Positions 1-9,092 of a DNA stretch of 64,000 nucleotides are shown in pieces. The stretch comes from Mycolicibacterium aromaticivorans JS19b1 = JCM 16368. GTDB lineage: Bacteria > Actinomycetota > Actinomycetes > Mycobacteriales > Mycobacteriaceae. The stretch spans positions 930,001-994,000 of the forward strand of contig NZ_JALN02000001.1 of NCBI RefSeq assembly GCF_000559085.1, written 5' to 3'. The notes under the pieces were generated by a model. It did not search any database. It was given only the letters and a program-made list of their open reading frames with translations, and had not been told where the DNA came from. How positions within the stretch are numbered: position 1 is the stretch's first letter; every line of letters begins with the position of its first letter. A program made the position numbers and the translations under genes.

Positions 1-17
1 AACTAGCGCGCCGCCGG

Positions 18-1208
18 TCAGGCCGCCACGAGTCGCAACGGAAGCCGCTCATAGCAGCGGATGATGTTGTTCACCGCCCACGTTGGCGGGCCGGCGAGTT
101 CGATCCGGCTGACGCCGTCACACAGCGCGCGCAGCATCGCCTGCATCTCCAGGCGCGCAAGCGCCTGCCCTGCGCAGGCATGAGTTCCGTGGCCGAACCC
201 GAGATGTCGGCCCGCATTGCGGCGGATGTCGAAGCTGTCCGGCTGCTCCCATTCGCGCTCGTCGCGATTAGCGGAGGCGTAGAGCACCAATACCCGCGAG
301 CCGGAGGGCAATTCGACGCCGGACACCTCGGTGGTGCGACGGACTTTGCGACTGAACGCGCGCAGCGGCGATTCGTAGCGCAGCACCTCGTTGACGGCAC
401 CAGGAACCAGCGCCGGGTCAGCGCGAAGCAGATCCCACTGGTCGGGATGGCGTGCGAACAACGCCAGTGCGCTGGCGATTCCGCTGATGGTGGTGTCCAA
501 GGATGGCACCAGATAGTCCACCATGAGCGCGGAGCATTCCTGCGCGCTCATCGTGCCGCCCTGCGCTGCCTCGAGGATTTCATGACCCATGCTGCCGGGC
601 AGCACAGTGCGGTCGCGGACCACGGCGCGCGCGAACCGCAGCATCTGGAGGCTGGCCGGCACCGACCGCGCGGCGTGCCGATTCATCGGACCCAGCACAT
701 CGAACGTTGCACCGCCCCAGCGCAACAGGTGCTGTCGCCGGTCCCGGGGCCAACCGACCAGGTCGGGTACCACTGAAACCGGAAGCGCCGTAGCGAGATC
801 CGCGACGCCGTCGACGTTGCGCCGGCGAACCGCATTCGCGACGAGATCCCTGGCTTGGCTGTCGATGACCTCGTCGAGCTCTCGCAGGGCTCTGGGGAGC
901 ATCCGGTGGGCCAGCAGCTTGCGCCGTCGGTCGTGCTCCTCACCGTCGCTGTTGAGCGTTGTGCCCCGCGAGAGCTTGTTGAACACCGCGGAAAGACCCA
1001 CGCCTTCACCGGAGATGAACCCGTCGTCGTGGCGCAACACCGTCTTGCATTCGGTGTAGCGCGCCAGCGCGTACACCCGCTGTTTGGGCAACCAGACCAC
1101 CGGGCCCAGCTGTCGCAGCCGCGCGTAGTGCGGGTATGGGTCGAGGATCGCCTGCGTCGAGTACAGGTCCGGCTCGTAGGTCGGGACCGCGATGGCCGGC
1201 CTAGACAT
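18..1208 (-). CDS. Cytochrome P450 (module A)
   Basis: A soluble bacterial P450 of about 396 residues, the usual length. The heme-ligand loop reads FGHGTHACAG with the cysteine near residue 345; an I-helix threonine pair (SLDTT) and an ExxR motif (EVLR) are present. The start is the ATG at 1208, which overlaps the stop of the upstream flavin hydroxylase by 8 bases; a longer reading only adds a low-complexity arginine-rich leader. It is the last gene of an operon of extradiol dioxygenase, FAH-type hydrolase and flavin hydroxylase, so it probably hydroxylates an aromatic or alkyl-aromatic substrate before ring cleavage. No ferredoxin lies in this operon. The CYP family and substrate cannot be read from sequence alone. 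Confidence 0.93.
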   Translation of the reverse strand: MSRPAIAVPTYEPDLYSTQAILDPYPHYARLRQLGPVVWLPKQRVYALARYTECKTVLRHDDGFISGEGVGLSAVFNKLSRGTTLNSDGEEHDRRRKLLAHRMLPRALRELDEVIDSQARDLVANAVRRRNVDGVADLATALPVSVVPDLVGWPRDRRQHLLRWGGATFDVLGPMNRHAARSVPASLQMLRFARAVVRDRTVLPGSMGHEILEAAQGGTMSAQECSALMVDYLVPSLDTTISGIASALALFARHPDQWDLLRADPALVPGAVNEVLRYESPLRAFSRKVRRTTEVSGVELPSGSRVLVLYASANRDEREWEQPDSFDIRRNAGRHLGFGHGTHACAGQALARLEMQAMLRALCDGVSRIELAGPPTWAVNNIIRCYERLPLRLVAA

Positions 1209-2742
1209 GGGCAGCCTGGACGTCCGGCGCGAAAGCCGGCACTGCGTCAAGCACTTTCGCCACGCTCCGGCCCGCTGTCAGCACGGTACGGTCCGGACGA
1301 ACCACCCCCACCGCGGCCCGCCCGGCGCGTAGCCATGACGCCAATTCCGTACCGGGCTGCGCCGCTATCACGACGGCGCCACGGCGATCCATCTCGTCGC
1401 GTTGCGCTGTGGTGATTGGCACCGCGGAGACCACCGCAAATGCGCGGCCCACGATCTCGTCGAATCGTTTGCCGTTCGACACAATCGGGTTCGGGCAGAG
1501 TCTGCCGGCAAGCTGTCGCCGTCCCGGCGATCTCATGACCAGGCCACTGGCGCGCAGTCCCGGTGTCGCACTGTCCACGGCCTTGTCTCGTACGCCGGGG
1601 ATCAGGTGCAACCGGGGCACGACGATTCTGCGCAGCGCATCTCCGACGCGACCCCCTGCGGTCATTGCCGCTCCCACAGCCAGCGCGAAGCGGATGAGAT
1701 TGCGGGCGTGCGGCTTTCGCTCGTCCTCGTAACTGCCGAGCACCGCCTCGGGCAGCCAGCCGTTGATCACGCCCGCCAGCTTCCACGACAGATTCATCGC
1801 GTCGCGCAGTCCCGCACCCAATCCCTGGCCGATGAACGGCGGGGTCAAGTGGGCGGCGTCGCCCAGGATGAACATGTTCGACCGGCGCCACCGGGTGGCG
1901 ATCTGAGCCCGGAAGGTGTACTCGGCGACCCGCACGAGATCCAGTTCTTCGGGGGCCACTCCGTCCACCCAGGGACGGATCAGCGGACACAGCGCCGCAA
2001 GCGTGGCATAGTCGTCGGCGGTTTCCTCCTTGAGCAACCGGAACTCCCACCGGTAGCGGGATGGTCCGATGCGCATGTAGGTGGCGGCGCGGCCGGGGTC
2101 GCAGACTTGGTGCACGCCGTCCCACTGGCCCAGGTCGGCGTCGGTCATCACGTCGGCGACTAGCCAGCGTTGCTGAAACTTCAGGTCGTCCATGGCCGAA
2201 CCGATCGCCTTGCGCACCAGACTGTTCGCGCCGTCGCAACCGAGCACATAGCGCGTCTCGACACAGTGCTGCTCGCCGGTGGACCGGTCGGTGACGGTGA
2301 CGCGTGCACGGTCGGCGCTGATCGGCACGACGTCGATAACTTCGGCGTTGCCCCGTAATACGGCGTTCGGATGCTTCTCGAGGTTGTCGCGCAGCAGTCG
2401 TTCCAGATCCGGCTGGTCGAACATGTTGGCCTGCGGATAGCCGTTGGCGCTCAGCGCCTCTTCACGGCGGAACTCGGCCAGCACACGCATGTCCGGATCG
2501 CGGAGCTGAAGCCCACGGGCCGGGCGCGAGATCGCCGCGAACTGCTCGCCGACTCCCAGTCCCGCCAACAGCCGGAACACCTCGTCGTCGAGGTGGACCG
2601 CGCGCGGCTGAGGATAGACATCAGTCCAGCGGTCCAGCACCAGGCAGTCGACGCCGTATCGGGCGAGTGCGGTCGCCGCCGATACGCCTGTCGGGCCGGC
2701 ACCGACGATCACCACAGGCATGAAGGCGGGCAGCGCCGTCAT
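1201..2742 (-). CDS. FAD-dependent aromatic hydroxylase, MhpA/PheA-like (module A)
   Basis: A group A flavoprotein monooxygenase of 513 residues that should use NAD(P)H and O2 to hydroxylate a phenolic ring to a catechol. The N-terminal FAD-binding motif is VVIVGAGPTG, followed by an acidic strand end near residue 35; the second FAD motif is GDAAHLTPPFIGQG near residue 290, and a DG motif lies in GCDGANSLVR. The C-terminal thioredoxin-like tail of the PheA/MhpA family is present. The start ATG at 2742 overlaps the upstream stop as ATGA, so it is translationally coupled to the FAH-type gene. Paired with the dioxygenase at 3674, it likely supplies that enzyme's diol. The exact phenol is unknown. 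A second hydroxylase of the same family lies at 9093. Confidence 0.93.
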   Translation of the reverse strand: MTALPAFMPVVIVGAGPTGVSAATALARYGVDCLVLDRWTDVYPQPRAVHLDDEVFRLLAGLGVGEQFAAISRPARGLQLRDPDMRVLAEFRREEALSANGYPQANMFDQPDLERLLRDNLEKHPNAVLRGNAEVIDVVPISADRARVTVTDRSTGEQHCVETRYVLGCDGANSLVRKAIGSAMDDLKFQQRWLVADVMTDADLGQWDGVHQVCDPGRAATYMRIGPSRYRWEFRLLKEETADDYATLAALCPLIRPWVDGVAPEELDLVRVAEYTFRAQIATRWRRSNMFILGDAAHLTPPFIGQGLGAGLRDAMNLSWKLAGVINGWLPEAVLGSYEDERKPHARNLIRFALAVGAAMTAGGRVGDALRRIVVPRLHLIPGVRDKAVDSATPGLRASGLVMRSPGRRQLAGRLCPNPIVSNGKRFDEIVGRAFAVVSAVPITTAQRDEMDRRGAVVIAAQPGTELASWLRAGRAAVGVVRPDRTVLTAGRSVAKVLDAVPAFAPDVQAAHV

Positions 2743-3677
2743 GCGAATCTGACTGGGTTGCGCTGAGTTCCGAGGTCGATCTTGCCGTCGTCGGTTCCGA
2801 CCGTGGCCTCGACGATGTCGCCATCATGCAGATAGTTGGTGTTCTTGGCCTGGCCCGCGAAGAACAGTTTCCACTTCAGTTCGTCAGGCAGCAGGGCGGA
2901 GAGCTTCTGCACCGCTTTGGGGGGTGCGGACAGTGCTGTACCGACCGGGGTGCCGGTCAGTATCAGGTCACCGGCGGACAGTGCCTGGAAGCGGGTCAGC
3001 GCCGCCAGGGCCTGGACCGGCTTGTAGATCATGTCGGCCTTGACCGTGCTGTCCTGCCGGAGTTGCCCGTTGACCTTGAGTCGTAGCCGCAGGTCGTCGA
3101 AGCGGGCCAGTTCGTCGCGGTCCACCAGCACCAGGGCTGGTCCCACCGGGGTGAAACCTGGATACGACTTGCCTTCGTAGAACTGAGTTTTGGTCAACTG
3201 GACATCCCGCGCGCTGACATCATTGGTCACCACAAGTCCGCAAATATAGTCGGCGAGGTTGTCCGCGGTGACAGTGGTGCCGACGGGGACGTCGGCCCCG
3301 ATCACCAGGCCGATCTCCACCTCGTAGTCCAGCAGTCGGACGTGGGTGGGCTTGACGATGTCGTCGACGGGGCCGGTGATGGACCCCGATGCCTTCCGAA
3401 AGAACGTCAGCGGCACCGACTTCGGGTCGCCTCCGGTGTCGATGACATGCGACGCGAAGTTCGTCATCTGCGCAACGACGCGACACGGGGCGGTGACCGG
3501 CGAGAGCAATTCGAGCGTCGCCGGCGCCACTGTCTCGGTGTTGGCGACCGCGGCATCGATGGCCGTCCGGTCGGCCAGCAGCGCAGCGGTGGTGGTTGCC
3601 GTGGTGGCGATCCGGGCGACTGAGTCGGCTGTGCCGGCCCACCATCCGTCAGCTGTGCGATAGACCGAAATCGTCAT
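2739..3677 (-). CDS. Fumarylacetoacetate hydrolase family protein (ring-fission product hydrolase or isomerase)
   Basis: A 312-residue FAH-fold protein. The metal-binding carboxylates are visible as DYEVEIG and SARD, and the family motif GTPVG is near the C-terminal third. The start is the ATG at 3677, overlapping the upstream dioxygenase stop as ATGA; the open frame extends further upstream but that part is out-of-frame dioxygenase coding sequence. FAH-family enzymes hydrolyse C-C bonds of diketones or act as decarboxylases or hydratases on ring-cleavage products. Its place between an extradiol dioxygenase and a hydroxylase suggests it acts on the meta-cleavage product of module A, where module B instead has an alpha/beta hydrolase. 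Family is certain; the reaction is inferred. Confidence 0.9.
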   Translation of the reverse strand: MTISVYRTADGWWAGTADSVARIATTATTTAALLADRTAIDAAVANTETVAPATLELLSPVTAPCRVVAQMTNFASHVIDTGGDPKSVPLTFFRKASGSITGPVDDIVKPTHVRLLDYEVEIGLVIGADVPVGTTVTADNLADYICGLVVTNDVSARDVQLTKTQFYEGKSYPGFTPVGPALVLVDRDELARFDDLRLRLKVNGQLRQDSTVKADMIYKPVQALAALTRFQALSAGDLILTGTPVGTALSAPPKAVQKLSALLPDELKWKLFFAGQAKNTNYLHDGDIVEATVGTDDGKIDLGTQRNPVRFA

Positions 3678-4807
3678 GAGCGTGCCACTTTCAGTAGTCC
3701 CCGCAGGCGGGTGAGGTCGAATTCGTTGTCGTCGCGGACAGCGTTCAGCATCGAGCGCAGCTCGCGTAGTGATTCCTTGCCGGGGGCGATGCCGAGGAAG
3801 TCTTTGGTCACCGGCGGCCCCCACTGGGCGAGCCCGGATGCCGTCATCGGCGCCCATCCTGGTTCCAGGGTGTTGTCGAACAAGTCGCCGTCGCTGAAGT
3901 GTTCGACCAGGAAGCCGTCCGGATCGCGCCAGTAGTCGAAGATCTGGCTTCCCTGAATATGACGACCGATACCCCATGACCGGTGGAAGCCGCGCTCTCG
4001 CAGGTACTCGCCGCCGGCGGCGATCGCATCGAGATCGCTTACCTGATAGGCGGAGTGGACATAACGGTCCGCCGGTCCGAGCACCATGGCCATGGTGTGA
4101 TGGTCGGTGGGTGTCGCCCCCTGGTCGCACCGGATGAAACTCATGGTCGGCCCCCGCTCGCGCTGGCCGGGGTAGTAGAGAAAATCACTGACTATCAGAC
4201 CGAAGTGCTCCAGATACCAGTCCAGCGACCGCCGGTACGTGGTGCTCTGCAGCACCACGTGTCCGAGTCGCTGAATCCGCGCCGGCTCGCGCACAGGCCG
4301 CTGAGTCGCGTTCGTACGCAGCACCTCTCGACCGAAATTGAACGTATGAACGCGCTGGGCCGGCTGTTCCGGAAGGTCACGCATGCCGGCCACGACGCGC
4401 ACCGGCATTCCGGCCGGGTCCACGAGTTCGACGGTCACGCCGCCGATGCTGTCCGGCGACTGACGGGTCAGTGTTCCGGTGGCCGCCGCCAGCCGCTGCA
4501 CGTCAGCCACGTCGTGCGCGGCGAACGCGGGACCGACGAATCGTGAGCGCGGCCCGCGACGGATGATCACGCACACCGTGCCGCTGTCCGCGCCGCGCAG
4601 GTGCAACTCCCGATCGGTGCGCAGCTCGGTGGTGAACCCGAATGCGTGCGCGAACGTCTCGGCGCGGGTCAGGTCGGGCTTCTCGAACTCCAACCAGGCG
4701 AGATCGCGCACTTTGATGATGGGGTTCTTCGCCCGGCCCGGGTGTTCGCCGCGCAACGCACCCTGGTCACTGTGCAGATCCCGGTGGGTGTCGAGGTGCT
4801 GCGTCAT
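3674..4807 (-). CDS. Type I extradiol ring-cleavage dioxygenase, VOC superfamily (module A)
   Basis: A two-domain vicinal-oxygen-chelate protein of 377 residues, related to catechol 2,3-dioxygenases. The 2-His-1-Glu iron site is visible in the C-terminal domain: His183 in RLGHVV, His251 in YVHSAYQV and Glu302 in LVEHFSD. The start is the ATG at 4807, which has a strong ribosome site (AAAGGGGGC) just upstream; a longer frame would cross the regulatory region. It is the first gene of the minus-strand module A operon and is transcribed divergently from the TetR gene at 4923, with repeated TGACGAAATC elements between them. It should open a catechol ring next to the diol; the substituent on the ring is not known. 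Confidence 0.92.
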   Translation of the reverse strand: MTQHLDTHRDLHSDQGALRGEHPGRAKNPIIKVRDLAWLEFEKPDLTRAETFAHAFGFTTELRTDRELHLRGADSGTVCVIIRRGPRSRFVGPAFAAHDVADVQRLAAATGTLTRQSPDSIGGVTVELVDPAGMPVRVVAGMRDLPEQPAQRVHTFNFGREVLRTNATQRPVREPARIQRLGHVVLQSTTYRRSLDWYLEHFGLIVSDFLYYPGQRERGPTMSFIRCDQGATPTDHHTMAMVLGPADRYVHSAYQVSDLDAIAAGGEYLRERGFHRSWGIGRHIQGSQIFDYWRDPDGFLVEHFSDGDLFDNTLEPGWAPMTASGLAQWGPPVTKDFLGIAPGKESLRELRSMLNAVRDDNEFDLTRLRGLLKVARS

Positions 4808-4836
4808 AACGCCCCCTTTCGCCGACTGTCGAAGAC

Positions 4837-4897
4837 TGACGAAATCATCACTTACGAGGACATCATCAGTCAAGGTTTCTGACGAAATCCTCAGAAA
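4837..4897. promoter_or_regulatory. Operator region between dioxygenase operon and TetR gene
   Basis: A 14-base element TGACGAAATCATCA at 4837-4850 recurs with one change (TGACGAAATCCTCA) at 4880-4893. The second copy sits inside an inverted repeat, TTTCTGA-N8-TCAGAAA, at 4876-4897. A possible minus-strand -35 (TTGACT, 4873-4868) lies between the copies. The position between divergent genes, one of them a TetR gene, fits autoregulated repression by the 4923 product. Binding itself is inferred. Confidence 0.6.
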
Positions 4898-4910
4898 TGA
4901 CATCCGCTGC

Positions 4911-4923
4911 TAATATCTGCTGA
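4911..4923 (+). promoter_or_regulatory. Leaderless-type -10 element for the TetR gene at 4923
   Basis: TAATAT at 4911-4916 is followed by exactly six bases and then the ATG at 4923. Mycobacterial -10 hexamers of the form TANNNT start transcription about 6-7 bases downstream, so the mRNA would begin at or next to the start codon. No ribosome site is present in front of the ATG. Confidence 0.55.
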
Positions 4924-5582
4924 TGGCAAGTGATGCCGGGGCGGGAAACCGCCTGGAACGACGCAAGATGCAGACGCGTGCTGCGCTCGTTCGCGCAGCT
5001 CAGAGCTTTATCGCCGCCGGAAAGCTGAATGCGCCGGTGCTGGAGATCACCCAAGCTGCCGACGTCGGGATGGGCTCGTTCTACAACCACTTCGAGAGTA
5101 AGGAACAGCTCTTCGAGGCCGCGGTCAACGACATCCTGGATGCGTTGGGCGCACTGTTGGACAAGCTCGCGGTGGACGGCGAGGATCCCGCACTGACCTT
5201 CGCCCGCAGCTTCCGGATCGTCGGGCGCTTGTTCCGCCAGCGACCCGAGACCTCACGCGTGCTGCTCAACTCGGGCCTGACGCTGATGTTCGCCGATCGT
5301 GGGCTGGGTCCACGTGCGCTGCGCGACATCACCGTCGCGGCCGAAGCGGGCCGGTTCACGGTGACCGATCCCGAGCTGGCCCTGTCGGTGGCCGCAGGCG
5401 CGCTGATGGGTCTCGGGCAGCTACTGCAGAATCAGCGCGAGCGCGACGGCGCCGAGGCCGCCGATAGTGCCACCCGCGGCGTCCTGGTGATGCTGGGCGT
5501 CAGCCAGGCTGAAGCCGAGGACATCTGCCGCCTGCCGCTCCCGGATCTCGACGAACTGATGGGATCGGAGTCGGCGGCGTAA
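4923..5582 (+). CDS. TetR/AcrR family repressor (module A)
   Basis: A 219-residue one-component regulator. The N-terminal helix-turn-helix is clear (ITQAADVGMGSFYNHF, near residues 38-55), followed by a helical ligand-binding domain without recognisable family features. It is divergent from the extradiol dioxygenase at 3674-4807 and probably controls that operon and itself through the repeats at 4837-4897. The ATG has no Shine-Dalgarno but sits six bases after a good -10, so the message is likely leaderless. Its stop codon directly abuts the stop codon of the opposing aldolase gene, leaving no room for a separate terminator. The ligand is likely a pathway substrate or intermediate. Confidence 0.9.
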   Translation: MASDAGAGNRLERRKMQTRAALVRAAQSFIAAGKLNAPVLEITQAADVGMGSFYNHFESKEQLFEAAVNDILDALGALLDKLAVDGEDPALTFARSFRIVGRLFRQRPETSRVLLNSGLTLMFADRGLGPRALRDITVAAEAGRFTVTDPELALSVAAGALMGLGQLLQNQRERDGAEAADSATRGVLVMLGVSQAEAEDICRLPLPDLDELMGSESAA

Positions 5583-6608
5583 TCAGCCGTCGGCTCGGGG
5601 TGCGCCGGCCAGCACGTCGAGTGCGATATCGACGAGCATGTCTTCTTGCCCGCCGACCATCCTGCGACGCCCCGCCTCCTCGAGAAGAGTTCGGGCATCG
5701 ACGCCGTAGCGCTCGGCGGTGGCCTCGGCATGCCGCAGAAAGCTCGAGTAGACCCCGGCATAACCGAGGGTCAGCGTCTCCCGGTCGACCCGCACCGGGC
5801 GGTCCTGCAGCGGGCGAACCAGATCATCGGCGGCATCTTCGAGTGCATGGAGGTCGCAGCCATGCGACCAGCCCATCCGGGACGCAGCCGCGATGAACAC
5901 CTCCAGCGGAGCGTTACCGGCGCCGGCGCCCATCCCCGCCAGCGACGCATCGACGCGGCAAGCCCCGTGCTCCACGGCGACAAGCGAATTCGCCACGCCC
6001 AGAGACAGATTGTGGTGGGCGTGGATGCCGATCTGTGTGCTGGGCAGGAGCGTCTGGCGAAGCGCGTCGACCCGGTCGGCGACGGCGGGCATCACCATCG
6101 CGCCACCGGAGTCCACAATGTAGATGCAGCTCGCCCCAAAGTTCTCCATCAGCCTGGCCTGACCAGCCAGCACGTCGGGAGTGGCCATGTGGCTCATCAT
6201 GAGAAACCCGACCGCATCCATGCCGAGCTCGCGCGCGACGGTGATGTGTTTGGCGGCGGTGTCCGCTTCGGTGCAGTGGGTGCCCACCCGCACCACGGTG
6301 GCTCCGGCCCGGTGCGCGTCTCTGAGGTTGCGCACGGTCCCGATACCGGGCAGCACCAGGGTCGCTACCCTGGCCGAGCGCACTACCGACGCGACGGTTT
6401 CGATCCACTCCAGATCGGTATGCGCACCGAAACCGTAGGCGCACGTCGAGCCGGCCAGACCGTCGCCGTGGGCCACTTCGATGGAGTCCACCCCGGCGTC
6501 ATCGAGCGCGCCGGCGATCGCCGCGGCCTGGTCGAGGCTGTACTGGTGACGGACGGCGTGCATACCGTCCCGCAGGGTGACGTCGCTGATGTACAGCTGG
6601 CCATTCAC
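5583..6608 (-). CDS. mhpE: 4-hydroxy-2-oxovalerate aldolase
   Basis: A 341-residue DmpG/BphI/MhpE family aldolase that splits 4-hydroxy-2-oxoacids into pyruvate and an aldehyde. The TIM-barrel metal site is visible: TLRDGMHA near the N-terminus and GIHAHHNL near residue 200, followed by AGMGAGAGN. The C-terminal communication domain that docks the partner dehydrogenase is present. It starts with GTG at 6608, overlapping the dehydrogenase stop as GTGA, which fits the known physical complex and aldehyde channelling between these two enzymes. It closes the lower pathway operon hydratase-dehydrogenase-aldolase. The symbol marks the family; HsaF or BphI would be equally good names. Confidence 0.95.
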   Translation of the reverse strand: MNGQLYISDVTLRDGMHAVRHQYSLDQAAAIAGALDDAGVDSIEVAHGDGLAGSTCAYGFGAHTDLEWIETVASVVRSARVATLVLPGIGTVRNLRDAHRAGATVVRVGTHCTEADTAAKHITVARELGMDAVGFLMMSHMATPDVLAGQARLMENFGASCIYIVDSGGAMVMPAVADRVDALRQTLLPSTQIGIHAHHNLSLGVANSLVAVEHGACRVDASLAGMGAGAGNAPLEVFIAAASRMGWSHGCDLHALEDAADDLVRPLQDRPVRVDRETLTLGYAGVYSSFLRHAEATAERYGVDARTLLEEAGRRRMVGGQEDMLVDIALDVLAGAPRADG

Positions 6609-7573
6609 GCCGATGCTCCTGCGGTTCTCTTGGTGTGCAGAGCAATTCGCTCCGCCGTCGCTTTGGCGGCAGCGGTCATGATGTCGAGGTTGCCTGCGTA
6701 GGCGGGCAGATGATCGGCGGCACCGGTCACCTCGATCAGCGTGGTGACTCGAGTACCGACGAACGTGCCCGTCTCCGGAATGAACAGCGGATTGTCAGCG
6801 GTGAAGAACTCGAACTGGACCCGCTGCTTGAGCCGGTAGCCGGGGACGTACGCCCGCACCCTGTCGACCATCACCTCGATAGACTGCTCGATCGCGCCAG
6901 GGTCGACGTCTCCGTCCACCAGGCAGTACACGGTGTTGCGCATCATGACCGGTGGGTCGGCGGGGTTGAGGATCATCATCGCGCGTCCTCGTCGGGCTCC
7001 CCCGACCGAAACCACCGCGGCCGCAGTGGTTTCGGTGAACTCGTCGATGTTCGCCCGCGTTCCGGGGCCGGCCGACTTCGAGGCGATCGAGGAGACAATT
7101 TCGGCATACGACACCAGGCCGACCTGAGCCACTGCCGCGACGATTGGTACCGTCGCCTGCCCACCGCAGGTCACCAGGTTGAGATTGGGCACGTCGAGGT
7201 GATCGTCGAGGTTGACCACCGGCACGGCGTAGGGGCCGACCGCTGCCGGAGTCAGGTCGAGCACGCGTACACCCGTGTCGGCCAGCCGGTCCCAGTTCGC
7301 GTAGTGAGCCGAGGCCGAGGTCGCGTCGAAAACCAGCCTGATGTCCGGAAATTCCGGCATTTGCACCAGTCCGTCGACACCTTCCGCGGTCGTCGGCACC
7401 CCCAGTTGCCTCGCGCGAGCCAGTCCATCGGAATCGGGGTCGATGCCGACCATCGCTGCCAGTGCAAGCGGTCCGTCGCTGCCCTGGATCTTGACCATCA
7501 GATCCGTGCCGATGTTGCCGGAGCCGAGGATCGCGACCGGCCAGCGCGGTCCTGGCGAGACGGTTCCACTCAC
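6605..7573 (-). CDS. mhpF: Acetaldehyde dehydrogenase (acylating)
   Basis: A 322-residue CoA-acylating aldehyde dehydrogenase of the DmpF/BphJ/MhpF family. It has an N-terminal NAD site ([10 protein letters not shown]) and the catalytic cysteine at about residue 136 in NLVTCGGQA. It oxidises the aldehyde released by the aldolase to acyl-CoA (acetyl-CoA or propionyl-CoA). The GTG start at 7573 overlaps the hydratase stop as GTGA, and its own stop overlaps the aldolase start the same way, so the two partners are made stoichiometrically. Position and length match the classical meta-cleavage lower pathway. Whether it belongs to steroid or simple aromatic breakdown cannot be told from sequence. 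Confidence 0.95.
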   Translation of the reverse strand: MSGTVSPGPRWPVAILGSGNIGTDLMVKIQGSDGPLALAAMVGIDPDSDGLARARQLGVPTTAEGVDGLVQMPEFPDIRLVFDATSASAHYANWDRLADTGVRVLDLTPAAVGPYAVPVVNLDDHLDVPNLNLVTCGGQATVPIVAAVAQVGLVSYAEIVSSIASKSAGPGTRANIDEFTETTAAAVVSVGGARRGRAMMILNPADPPVMMRNTVYCLVDGDVDPGAIEQSIEVMVDRVRAYVPGYRLKQRVQFEFFTADNPLFIPETGTFVGTRVTTLIEVTGAADHLPAYAGNLDIMTAAAKATAERIALHTKRTAGASA

Positions 7574-8358
7574 GCGAATCTCACGGACACGACGCCCAAA
7601 CCACTGATCGCGGCAGAGGCGATATCGCCGGAACGCACGAACGCTGCCGTGGTGAAGGAACCCGACATCACGAATTGTCCTGCCGCGAGCTCTGTTCCGA
7701 ACTCGCTCAGTGAGTTGGCCAGCCAGGCGACCGCGGTTGCCGGGTCACCGAGGACGGCCGAACCCAAGCCGGTGTCGACCTCATGCCCGTTGAGCCGCAG
7801 GGATGCTCGGCTGGCGGCCAGGTCGAGGTGTTCGGAGTACGGAACCCACTCACCGACGACCACAGCACCGGAACTCGCGTTGTCGGCCACCGTGTCGCGC
7901 AGAGTCAGCTTCCAGTCGCGGATTCGGCTGTCGACGATCTCGAGGGCCACCGCCACCGCGCTGGTCGCTGCACGCACGTCGTGGACGGTGACGTTCGGGC
8001 CGCGCAGCGGAGCCCGCAGTAGGAAGGCCACCTCGGGTTCGACCCGGGGCGCGCAGAACCGGGCCCACTGCGCCGTCGAGTCGTTGGCCAGCACCATGTC
8101 GTCGAGGATGTAACCGAAGTCGGGTTCGTCCACGCCCAGAAGGGTTTGCATCGGCTCGGAGGTCAAACCGATCTTGTGGCCGACCACGCAGCGGCCGGCG
8201 CCGAGGTGGCGAGCCAGGTTCACCTTCTGGATGGCGTAGGCGTCCCCGACGTCCATTCCGGGATAGCGACCGGTCAGCTGATCGGTCGGGCGGGCCTGCT
8301 CGGCAGCAACCGCGAGTATGCCGGCAGCGTCTTCGATCTCACTGCGCGACAGCATCAT
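7570..8358 (-). CDS. mhpD: 2-hydroxypenta-2,4-dienoate hydratase (2-keto-4-pentenoate hydratase)
   Basis: A 262-residue member of the MhpD/BphH/HsaE hydratase family, which shares the FAH fold. It adds water to 2-hydroxypenta-2,4-dienoates to give the substrate of the downstream aldolase. Family signatures include VGHKIGLTS near residue 60 and the metal ligands around EPEVAF near residue 110. The start is the ATG at 8358, overlapping the upstream TetR stop as ATGA; the following codon is also ATG. The gene order TetR-hydratase-dehydrogenase-aldolase on one strand puts the lower pathway under that TetR's own promoter. Confidence 0.93.
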   Translation of the reverse strand: MMLSRSEIEDAAGILAVAAEQARPTDQLTGRYPGMDVGDAYAIQKVNLARHLGAGRCVVGHKIGLTSEPMQTLLGVDEPDFGYILDDMVLANDSTAQWARFCAPRVEPEVAFLLRAPLRGPNVTVHDVRAATSAVAVALEIVDSRIRDWKLTLRDTVADNASSGAVVVGEWVPYSEHLDLAASRASLRLNGHEVDTGLGSAVLGDPATAVAWLANSLSEFGTELAAGQFVMSGSFTTAAFVRSGDIASAAISGLGVVSVRFA

Positions 8359-8987
8359 CGAGCGTTCTCTTCGACCATCCGCATCGCGGTCGCATACAGG
8401 GCTTGCCCGTGCAGGGTGAACAAGGACAGCAGATCGACCGCGTCTCCCCCGATCTCCTTGGCGATGAACAGCCCGTCGGCACCGGCGATCGCATACGTGG
8501 CGAGCTCCCGGACCTGCCCCTCGGTCAGTCCGATCCCCAGACGATCGAGGCTTCGACTCATCGCGTCGAAGGCTTCTTCGCGGACCTTGACGAACATCGC
8601 CCGCGCCCTCGGTTCGACCGGCCGGCGCTCGAGCGCCAGCATGAGGCCCAGGCGCAGGAAGTCGGGTGACTCCATCAGTGCCTTGGCGGTCCCCGTTGCG
8701 ACATCCATCAGACGGTCGACCGCAACCAGATCCTCGGGCAACTGCCAGACCGCCATCCAGTTGTTGAAGCTGCGTTCGATCACCGCGGCGATCAGGTCGT
8801 CCTTGTCGGCGAAATGCCAGTAGATCGAGCTGGCGGGCAGTCCGCACTTTGCGCTCACCGCACCGATACTCGTTCCCTCGTAACCGCGTTCGGCTGCGAT
8901 CTCGGTGGCGGCGTCGAGGATTCTGGTGCGCGACAGTTCGCCGTCCACCCGCTTGGCACGGCGCTTCGGCTTGTCCGCTGTGGCCAT
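8355..8987 (-). CDS. TetR/AcrR family regulator of the lower pathway and module B
   Basis: A 210-residue regulator with the helix-turn-helix IGAVSAKCGLPASSIYWHF near residues 38-56 and a basic N-terminal arm. It is the first gene of the operon for the hydratase, dehydrogenase and aldolase, and it diverges from the module B hydroxylase at 9093. The start chosen is the ATG at 8987; the frame stays open upstream but would run through the operator region. Two operator-like sequences sharing GTAGTGATC (9009-9024 and 9028-9045) lie in the divergent promoter, so it probably represses both directions. Effector unknown. Confidence 0.88.
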   Translation of the reverse strand: MATADKPKRRAKRVDGELSRTRILDAATEIAAERGYEGTSIGAVSAKCGLPASSIYWHFADKDDLIAAVIERSFNNWMAVWQLPEDLVAVDRLMDVATGTAKALMESPDFLRLGLMLALERRPVEPRARAMFVKVREEAFDAMSRSLDRLGIGLTEGQVRELATYAIAGADGLFIAKEIGGDAVDLLSLFTLHGQALYATAMRMVEENAR

Positions 8988-9001
8988 TTCCGCCTCATCT
9001 C

Positions 9002-9045
9002 TTGACTCTGTAGTGATCACTACACTACCGTATCGATCACTACGG
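9002..9045 (+). promoter_or_regulatory. Module B promoter with palindromic operators
   Basis: A promoter TTGACT (9002-9007), 18-base spacer, TACCGT (9026-9031) points toward the hydroxylase at 9093. The spacer holds the perfect 16-base palindrome TGTAGTGATCACTACA (9009-9024). A second imperfect palindrome, CCGTATCGATCACTACGG, covers the -10 and start region (9028-9045) and contains the same GTAGTGATC half-site on the opposite strand. A protein bound here would block RNA polymerase; the adjacent TetR is the obvious candidate. Confidence 0.65.
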
Positions 9046-9092
9046 AACAAGTGCCCGTCACCGAGGACGCGGCAGCCGGATCGGAGACAGCT

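Noticed and set aside
6635..8113. A 492-codon plus-strand open frame across the dehydrogenase and hydratase genes
   Set aside because: Composition is Arg/His/Asp-rich with no domain, and it lies antisense to two well-supported enzymes.
9051..9092. GTG at 9051 as start of the module B hydroxylase
   Set aside because: It lies only six bases after the second operator, and the added residues are not part of the FAD fold; the ATG at 9093 has its own ribosome site.
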